Positions 1-3,947 of a stretch of 5,061 nt of DNA are shown piece by piece; positions within the stretch are counted from its first letter, which is position 1; the number at the start of each line of letters is the position of its first letter. Source of the stretch: an uncultured Flavobacteriia bacterium (lineage in GTDB: Bacteria; Bacteroidota; Bacteroidia; Flavobacteriales_D; Crocinitomicaceae). Location of the stretch: positions 1 to 5,061 of the forward strand of contig CAIYXD010000250.1 of NCBI GenBank assembly GCA_903930085.1. The letters run 5' to 3'. A program made the position numbers and the translations under genes. The notes under the pieces are model-generated. The model had not been told where the DNA came from. It made no database searches and saw only the letters and a program-made list of their open reading frames with translations.

Positions 1-152
1 AATTGTTCCAGCAAGAAATGACGCAGGAAAAGGCTGCTAAATTAATGGAATTGAAGCAAGCCAAAAAGACAGCTTGCGCCGATTACCAAACGATGGATGG
101 ACAGGAAATGCTCAAGCGAAAGGCAGCTTGCAATGAAAAAAACAAGAATTAA
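1..152 (+). CDS. C-terminal end of an unrecognised hydrophilic protein (partial)
   Basis: The plus strand is open from the first full codon at position 3 to a TAA at 150-152, giving the last 49 residues of a gene that begins outside the window. The tail is very polar and lysine-, glutamine- and glutamate-rich (for example EMTQEKAAKLMELKQAKK), probably helical, and has two cysteines 24 residues apart near the end. No domain is recognisable and I assign no function. It converges on the minus-strand dehydratase gene, and its stop overlaps that gene's stop within the shared TTAA at 149-152. The lack of any other long frame here and the tight fit with the neighbour's end support it as a real gene end, but only the tail can be judged. 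Confidence 0.6.
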   Translation, partial: LFQQEMTQEKAAKLMELKQAKKTACADYQTMDGQEMLKRKAACNEKNKN

Positions 153-156
153 TTCT
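145..156. repeat. 12-bp perfect palindrome at the convergent stop codons
   Basis: AGAATTAATTCT at 145-156 is a perfect palindrome centred on the TTAA that holds both stop codons of the convergent genes. It is AT-rich, has no loop and has no T-run on either side, so it does not look like a standard intrinsic terminator. No other terminator-like hairpin is visible at this junction. It may simply follow from two stop codons overlapping. Confidence 0.4.
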
Positions 157-403
157 CTTCTTTAAACGCAGTGTAGGCGCTGTCAATCTGCTTCGCTAAT
201 TCAAAATCTTTTTCGGTAAGTGCATTTTTGTCGTGCGTTGTGAGGGAAATTTTCAGCTGAAAAGCCTTGTAAACAAGAATATCCGGATGGTGGTTTACCG
301 CATCTGCAAGCACTGCAACCCGTTGAAAAAACGCTGCTAATTCTGTTTGACTGCTAAAAACAAACTCTTTTGTCAGTGTACTATTTTCCTCGTTCCAATG
401 CAT
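149..403 (-). CDS. Pterin-4a-carbinolamine dehydratase (PCD/DCoH family)
   Basis: An 84-residue protein that should dehydrate 4a-hydroxytetrahydropterin to quinonoid dihydropterin, recycling the pterin cofactor of aromatic amino-acid hydroxylases in the cytoplasm. The family signature is clear: the active-site NHHPD at residues 37-41, the third histidine in LTTHD (His57), and the conserved LTEKDFELAKQID at 62-74. The protein is short because it starts at MHWNEEN, almost at the family's conserved tryptophan. I recall this trimmed N-terminus as common in Bacteroidota members, so I do not call it truncated. The ATG at 401-403 is the only suitable start. The gene lies 36 bp downstream of the hemL-like gene on the same strand with no promoter motif between them, so the two are probably co-transcribed. 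No aromatic amino-acid hydroxylase lies in the window, so the physiological partner is not shown. Confidence 0.9.
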   Translation of the reverse strand: MHWNEENSTLTKEFVFSSQTELAAFFQRVAVLADAVNHHPDILVYKAFQLKISLTTHDKNALTEKDFELAKQIDSAYTAFKEEN

Positions 404-439
404 GTTTACTTTTTTGGTCGATAATTTTGTCGGTGAAAA

Positions 440-1744
440 TTAAAAAATAACATCCAACGCTTCGCAGAAAATTGCTGCAGAATGCGCTAAAATTTCTCTA
501 GAGTGTGCAGAGGAAATAAATCCAACTTCGTAGCCGCTAGGTCCTAAATAAATGCCACGATTCAACAGTTCATGGTGCATATTTTTAAAACCTGTCATAT
601 CCGGATTGATTTCTTCCGCTTTATGAATGCGCTTCTTTCCATCAAATGACAACCAGAAAATGGAACCAATAGAAACCAACTCAAAATTGTATCCTTTTGC
701 TTTTGCGTGGGTATTTATTATATCCACAAAAAAGGATGTGCGCGCTTCTTGATCTTCGTAAAAACCGGGTTGCGCACATTCGGTTAATTGCGCAATTCCA
801 GCAGCCATTGCAACCGGATTTCCAGACAATGTTCCAGCTTGGTAAACAGGTCCGTCGGGCGATACAAAAGCCATTATTTCTTTCTTCGCACCATACGCGC
901 CAACGGGCAATCCGCCACCGATAATTTTTCCGTACGTTACAATATCTGGTGCAATACCATAATATTCAGCAGCACCGGAAAAAGCAACTCTAAAACCAGA
1001 GATTACTTCGTCGAAGAAAAGTAGTATGTTGTTTTCTGTACAGATTTTGCGCAATTCCAAAAGGAAGGTTTTCTCTTGCAGCAATAAACCGTTATTTGCT
1101 GGAATTGGTTCGATTATAGCGCAAGAAATTTGATCTTTGAATTCGGCAACACAAGCGCGCAAAGCAGCTAAATCATTCAAAGGAAGAACCAGGGTTTCAT
1201 TTGCAAAACTTTCCGGAACGCCAGCACTCGAAGATGCTCCAAACGTAACCAATCCGCTGCCAGCTTTTACCAACAACGAATCCGAATGTCCGTGGTAGCA
1301 GCCTTCAAACTTGATTACTTTATCTTTTCCTGTAAATCCTCTCGCCAAGCGCAAAGCAGACATTACCGCTTCGGTTCCAGAACTTGTAAACCGTAACTTA
1401 TCAATGTATGGATTGCGGGATAATATCAATTCTGCCAATTCATTTTCCAAGCGTGTTGGTGCTCCAAAGCTCGCGCCATTTTGCAACGCAGCAACAATTT
1501 TGGAGTACACTTTTGGGTTGTTGTGTCCCAAAATAAGCGGACCCCAACTGCAACAGAAATCTATAAATTCGTTATCGTCTTCGTCCCAAATGCGGCAACC
1601 GTCTCCTTTTTTGATAAATAAGGGCGTACCTTCAACAGATTTAAACGCTCGAACAGGAGAATTTACACCACCCGGAAAATAGGTTTTTGATTTTTCAAAT
1701 AATTCAATAGATGTCGTCCGTTTGATGTCGCTTGTACTTTTCAT
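440..1744 (-). CDS. hemL: Glutamate-1-semialdehyde 2,1-aminomutase family protein (HemL-like)
   Basis: A 434-residue PLP-dependent class III aminotransferase-fold protein, the usual length for HemL, which converts glutamate-1-semialdehyde to 5-aminolevulinate in the C5 route to tetrapyrroles. Visible landmarks are FPGGVNSPVRAF (23-34), SSGTEAV (121-127), CYHGHSDSLLVKAGSG (149-164, part of the mobile gate region of this family), FDEVISGFR (244-252, with the PLP-contacting Asp245), the Schiff-base lysine in YGKIIGGGLPVGA (Lys273), and YQAGTLSGNPVAMAAG (301-316). Some positions differ from textbook HemL: FCCSWGPLILGH at 63-74 where YVGSWGP is usual, and IEPIPANNG at 211-219 where VEPVAGNMG is usual. 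It may therefore be a HemL paralogue rather than the main heme enzyme. The ATG at 1742-1744 fits the family N-terminus and a promoter lies just upstream. The dehydratase gene follows in the same transcript. Confidence 0.85.
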   Translation of the reverse strand: MKSTSDIKRTTSIELFEKSKTYFPGGVNSPVRAFKSVEGTPLFIKKGDGCRIWDEDDNEFIDFCCSWGPLILGHNNPKVYSKIVAALQNGASFGAPTRLENELAELILSRNPYIDKLRFTSSGTEAVMSALRLARGFTGKDKVIKFEGCYHGHSDSLLVKAGSGLVTFGASSSAGVPESFANETLVLPLNDLAALRACVAEFKDQISCAIIEPIPANNGLLLQEKTFLLELRKICTENNILLFFDEVISGFRVAFSGAAEYYGIAPDIVTYGKIIGGGLPVGAYGAKKEIMAFVSPDGPVYQAGTLSGNPVAMAAGIAQLTECAQPGFYEDQEARTSFFVDIINTHAKAKGYNFELVSIGSIFWLSFDGKKRIHKAEEINPDMTGFKNMHHELLNRGIYLGPSGYEVGFISSAHSREILAHSAAIFCEALDVIF

Positions 1745-1758
1745 TATATGTATATTTG
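1732..1758 (+). promoter_or_regulatory. Candidate Bacteroidota-type promoter for kynU
   Basis: TATATTTG at 1751-1758 fits the Bacteroidota -7 box TAnnTTTG exactly. A TTG at 1732-1734 lies 16 bp upstream, one base short of the usual 17-23 bp spacing, and falls inside the first codons of the hemL-like gene. Transcription would start near 1762-1765, giving a kynU leader of roughly 37 nt that contains a Shine-Dalgarno-like AAAGG at 1786-1790, 10 bp before the ATG. This site is weaker than the opposing promoter because of its spacing. Confidence 0.5.
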
Positions 1759-1771
1759 CCTAATTATTAAA

Positions 1772-1800
1772 CAAAGTTAACCATTAAAGGTTTATCCAAA
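1772..1800 (-). promoter_or_regulatory. Bacteroidota-type promoter for the hemL-like gene
   Basis: Read on the minus strand, TTTG (1800-1797) is followed after 17 bp by TAACTTTG (1779-1772). Both boxes match the Bacteroidota consensus TTTG / TAnnTTTG and the spacing is within the known range. The start site would fall near 1765-1768, leaving a leader of about 20 nt before the ATG at 1744 and no clear Shine-Dalgarno site, as is usual in this phylum. The -33 box directly abuts the kynU start codon, so this promoter fills the kynU leader region. Confidence 0.7.
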
Positions 1801-3081
1801 ATGAGTCAATTTCAAAATTCACTTGCTTTTGCTCAAGAAATGGACGCGAACGATCCATTAAAAGCATTCCGAGATAAATTCTATATCCCAACATTTCACG
1901 ATAAGCCAATCCGTTATTTCACTGGAAATTCGCTTGGTTTGCAACCAAAGGCTACTAGAGAGTACATTCTGGAAGAATTGGATGCGTGGGCAAAATTTGG
2001 CGTGGAAGGCCATTTTTTAGGAAAAAGACCGTGGTTTGCGTACCATGAAAATCTAACGGAAAAAGCTGCAAAAATAGTTGGAGCGCTGCCGATTGAAGTG
2101 GTTGTAACGCATTCCTTGACGACAAACCTGCATTTATTGATGGTTTCGTTTTACCGTCCTGTTGAGAAACGAACGAAAATTTTGTGTGAAGCAAAAGCCT
2201 TCCCAAGCGATCAATATGCCTTGGAATCTCAGGTGAAATTTCATGGTTTGAATCTTCAGGAAAATTTGGTGGAAGTTTTTCCAAGAGAGGGCGAACAATT
2301 GATTTGGGAAGAAGATATTTTGGCAAAAATCGAAGAATTAGGCGATGAATTGGCGCTGGTAATGATTGGCGGGGTCAATTATTATACGGGACAACTATTC
2401 GACATGGAAACTATTACAAAAGCCGGACACAACGTCGGAGCCATCGTTGGTTTTGATTTAGCGCATGCAGCTGGAAATATCAATTTGAAACTCCACGATT
2501 GGGGAGTTGACTTCGCGGCGTGGTGTGGTTACAAATACTTGAATTCTTCGCCTGGCGGAGTAAGTGGAATGTTTGTCCACGAGCGCCATGCTTACAATCC
2601 GGAATTACCGCGTTTTGCCGGTTGGTGGGGATACGATAAAGAAACGCGTTTTTTGATGCAACCGGGTTTCAATCCAATGAAAGGTGCTGAAGGTTGGCAA
2701 TTGAGTAATGCGCCAGTTTTAGGAATGGCTGCACATTTGGCATCCTTGGATATTTTCGAAGAAGCTGGAATGGAACGCATTGGCGAAAAACGGGATTTAA
2801 TAACAGCGTACCTTGAATTTGTAATCGATACGATTTCCGAAAAAAACAAAGCGCGTTGTACGTTTGAATTGATTACGCCGCGCGATAAAACAAAACGTGG
2901 TGCCCAGTTGTCTATTATGGCACAAGGACAAGGGAAAGCATTGTTTGATGCGTTGACGGAAGAAGGAGTAGTTGCAGATTGGCGGGAACCAAATGTGATA
3001 CGAATTGCGCCAGCGCCGCTATATACTTCCTTTGAAGATTGCTATTGGTTCGGACAACTATTGGAAAAAGCAATACAGTAG
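1801..3081 (+). CDS. kynU: Kynureninase
   Basis: A 426-residue, full-length PLP enzyme of the kynureninase family. It hydrolyses kynurenine to anthranilate plus alanine, or 3-hydroxykynurenine to 3-hydroxyanthranilate plus alanine, in the cytoplasm. Recognisable segments are DANDPLKAFRDKFYIP (15-30), YFTGNSLGLQPK (39-50), FDLAHAAGN (218-226, with the PLP-binding Asp219 and His222), the Schiff-base lysine in WCGYKYLNSSPGG (Lys245), RFAGWWGYDK (271-280), GWQLSNAPVL (298-307), and the C-terminal NVIRIAPAPLYTSFEDC (398-414). No catalytic residue appears to be missing. The start at 1801 gives the normal family N-terminus. With kmo downstream, the 3-hydroxykynurenine reaction is the likely physiological one. 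It is transcribed divergently from the hemL-like gene through overlapping, face-to-face promoters, and its stop lies only 2 bp before a 7-bp repeat array. Confidence 0.95.
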   Translation: MSQFQNSLAFAQEMDANDPLKAFRDKFYIPTFHDKPIRYFTGNSLGLQPKATREYILEELDAWAKFGVEGHFLGKRPWFAYHENLTEKAAKIVGALPIEVVVTHSLTTNLHLLMVSFYRPVEKRTKILCEAKAFPSDQYALESQVKFHGLNLQENLVEVFPREGEQLIWEEDILAKIEELGDELALVMIGGVNYYTGQLFDMETITKAGHNVGAIVGFDLAHAAGNINLKLHDWGVDFAAWCGYKYLNSSPGGVSGMFVHERHAYNPELPRFAGWWGYDKETRFLMQPGFNPMKGAEGWQLSNAPVLGMAAHLASLDIFEEAGMERIGEKRDLITAYLEFVIDTISEKNKARCTFELITPRDKTKRGAQLSIMAQGQGKALFDALTEEGVVADWREPNVIRIAPAPLYTSFEDCYWFGQLLEKAIQ

Positions 3082-3083
3082 GC

Positions 3084-3139
3084 GGGATTGAGGATTGAGG
3101 ATTCAAGATTCGGGATTCAGGATTGAGGATTCAGGATTA
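3084..3139 (+). repeat. Left heptamer array: eight tandem 7-bp units, consensus RGGATTS
   Basis: Eight directly adjoining 7-bp units fill 56 bp without a gap. GATT sits at the same place in all eight units. The first base is A or G. The second is G in all but the unit at 3105-3111 (AAGATTC). The last base is C or G except in the final unit (AGGATTA). By hand count the plus strand has 20 G and 4 C. The array begins 2 bp after the kynU stop codon. It codes for nothing evident, and no compact hairpin forms inside it. It is the left border of the four-helix-bundle cassette and is roughly complementary to the array at 3657-3712. Confidence 0.9.
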
Positions 3140-3252
3140 ACTCCTTTTAGTCGATGCTGTCTGCGGTGGTTAGGAATTTATTTTTAATTGCAGTTCCTTT
3201 TAAAAAATTTGTGATTAACTTAAATGGAGTATGTCACAAAAATAGTAAGAGA
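3140..3252 (+). other. Noncoding leader between left repeat array and four-helix-bundle gene
   Basis: This is 113 bp of AT-rich sequence. An in-frame ATG at 3154 would add 33 residues to the downstream protein, but that extension (MLSAVVRNLFLIAVPFKKF...) resembles nothing in the family and I treat it as noncoding. No exact TAnnTTTG box, strong hairpin or terminator is visible. A four-codon reading frame (ATG at 3230, stop TAG at 3242-3244) ends just before the real start and is probably chance. Confidence 0.5.
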
Positions 3253-3672
3253 ATGATAAAAAATTTTGAAGATTTAGGGGTTTGGCAAGGAGCACGTGAG
3301 CTTTGTAAAGAAATTTATAGTTTGATTTCTGTAAACGAATTTTCAAAAGATTTTGCACTAGTGAATCAAATAAATCGTTCAAGTGGATCCATAATGGATA
3401 ACATTGCAGAAGGGTTCGGTAGAGGCGGAAATAAAGAATTTATTCAATATTTATCTATCAGTAAAGCATCTGGCCACGAAGTGAAATCTCAAATTTACAG
3501 AGCAATGGATAGAAATTATGTATCGAAAGAAAAAGCAGACGAAATTCTTCTAAAAACACAAACGCTGATCAATCAAATCGGTGGTTTTATGCATTATTTA
3601 AAACAATCTGAATACAAAGGTGTTAAATTCAAAGAACCGGAATTAGTTTATTTTACAAATTCCAAATTATGA
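3253..3672 (+). CDS. Four-helix-bundle protein, 23S rRNA intervening-sequence (IVP/S23) family
   Basis: I place the start at the ATG 3253-3255, giving 139 residues that open with MIKNFEDLGVWQGARELCKE (1-20), the usual family N-terminus. Further hallmarks are FALVNQINRSSGSIMDNIAE (34-53), EGFGRGGNKEFIQYLSISKA (53-72), and HEVKSQIYRAMDRNYVS (75-91), followed by a last amphipathic helix and a basic tail. The upstream in-frame ATG at 3154 is rejected. Relatives form small oligomeric helical bundles with basic surfaces. They are encoded in intervening sequences of bacterial 23S rRNA, as orphan genes in many Bacteroidota, and resemble Avd, the accessory protein of diversity-generating retroelements. 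No biochemical role is established, and I see no rRNA, reverse transcriptase or template repeat here. The last five codons and the stop lie inside the right repeat array. The gene interrupts the kynU-kmo operon and is more AT-rich than its neighbours. Confidence 0.88.
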   Translation: MIKNFEDLGVWQGARELCKEIYSLISVNEFSKDFALVNQINRSSGSIMDNIAEGFGRGGNKEFIQYLSISKASGHEVKSQIYRAMDRNYVSKEKADEILLKTQTLINQIGGFMHYLKQSEYKGVKFKEPELVYFTNSKL

Positions 3673-3712
3673 ATTCCACATCCCAAATAACAAATCATTA
3701 ATCCCAAACCCA
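3657..3712 (-). repeat. Right heptamer array: eight degenerate 7-bp units, inverted relative to the left array
   Basis: Read in steps of seven from 3657, the plus strand gives eight units close to nAATCCC (AAATTCC, GAATTCC, ACATCCC and TAATCCC are examples). Six of the eight have AAT at unit positions 2-4. The plus strand has 16 C and only 1 G over 56 bp, the reverse of the left array's skew. Compared unit by unit with the reverse complement of the left array, I count about 34 of 56 matching bases. The array starts inside the last codons of the four-helix-bundle gene and ends 4 bp before the next start codon. It is clearly more degenerate than the left array. Confidence 0.65.
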
Positions 3713-3716
3713 ACGA

Positions 3717-3938
3717 ATGGACGAATTAACGATACAACAATTGATAAAAGCAAAATTTTCTGGAGAATTAAGCCATTCTTCGACCTATATAAATTTGACG
3801 ATTCAAGCGGTTGCGGTTTTGATTGGCGGATTAGTACTTTGGAGAGTTAGCAATGCAATACACAAGAAAAAACAACAGGCAAGGCAACGAAATCCTTATT
3901 TCGAGTCTTCCTACTCCAAACATTGGAGAAAAAGATAA
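3717..3938 (+). CDS. Small single-span membrane protein of unknown function
   Basis: A 73-residue protein that I do not recognise. A polar N-terminus (MDELTIQQLIKAKFSGELSH) is followed by one hydrophobic segment at about residues 24-42 (core INLTIQAVAVLIGGLVLW), then a strongly basic stretch HKKKQQARQR (49-58) and a tail with aromatic and basic residues ending HWRKR. The charge distribution predicts the N-terminus outside and the basic C-terminus in the cytoplasm. There is no signal-peptidase or lipobox motif. It sits 9 bp before kmo and in the same direction, so it is almost certainly co-transcribed and perhaps translationally linked with it. KMO enzymes are often membrane-associated, so a role as membrane partner or anchor is conceivable, but nothing in the sequence proves it. 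Before the four-helix-bundle block, its start would have lain about 6 bp after the kynU stop. Confidence 0.7.
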   Translation: MDELTIQQLIKAKFSGELSHSSTYINLTIQAVAVLIGGLVLWRVSNAIHKKKQQARQRNPYFESSYSKHWRKR

Positions 3939-3947
3939 TTAGAATTT

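Larger units (their letters stand above)
3084..3712. mobile_element. Candidate IVP-type cassette bounded by inverted heptamer arrays
   Basis: This 629-bp block holds a single four-helix-bundle (IVP/S23 family) gene between two 56-bp arrays of eight 7-bp units in opposite orientation. It starts 2 bp after the kynU stop and ends 4 bp before the ATG of the next operon gene, so its removal would leave a normal 6-bp intergenic gap. The interior gene is AT-rich: I count 109 G+C in 360 bp at 3301-3660 (30%), against about 45% in three sampled 60-bp stretches of kynU. There is no transposase, no clear target-site duplication and no classical terminal inverted repeat. Calling it mobile is inference from architecture, composition and the known behaviour of rRNA intervening sequences, which also place an IVP ORF between complementary ends. 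Alternatively it could be a resident gene beside expanded simple repeats. Confidence 0.4.

Noticed and set aside
697..1682. Plus-strand open frames inside the hemL-like gene (75, 78 and 123 codons)
   Set aside because: They lie fully antisense to a gene with clear family motifs, and their translations show no domain. They are shadow frames.
1742..1750. TATAAT-like -10 box just before the hemL-like start codon (minus strand)
   Set aside because: It overlaps the ATG itself and Bacteroidota do not use that consensus. A much better TTTG / TAnnTTTG promoter lies upstream.
1955..3106. Minus-strand open frames opposite kynU (123, 85 and 63 codons)
   Set aside because: They are antisense to a full-length kynureninase and have low-complexity, non-protein-like translations.
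3082..3140. Intrinsic terminator after kynU
   Set aside because: The region is a direct repeat with strongly one-sided G content. It has no local inverted repeat and no hairpin followed by a T-run.
3170..3225. Separate promoter for the four-helix-bundle gene
   Set aside because: The nearest candidates (a TTTG after an A-run near 3208, and TAACTTAA near 3216) do not match TAnnTTTG, so no promoter can be supported.
3154..3252. N-terminal extension of the four-helix-bundle protein from the ATG at 3154
   Set aside because: The 33 extra residues do not resemble the family, whose members start at or near the FEDLxVWQ motif encoded right after the ATG at 3253.
3084..3712. CRISPR array or diversity-generating retroelement
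   Set aside because: The repeats are 7 bp with no spacers, and there is no reverse transcriptase, template/variable repeat pair or cas gene. The similarity to Avd is only at fold-family level.
3084..3712. Classical insertion sequence
   Set aside because: There is no transposase, and the bases just outside the block (GC on the left, ACGA on the right) form no target duplication.
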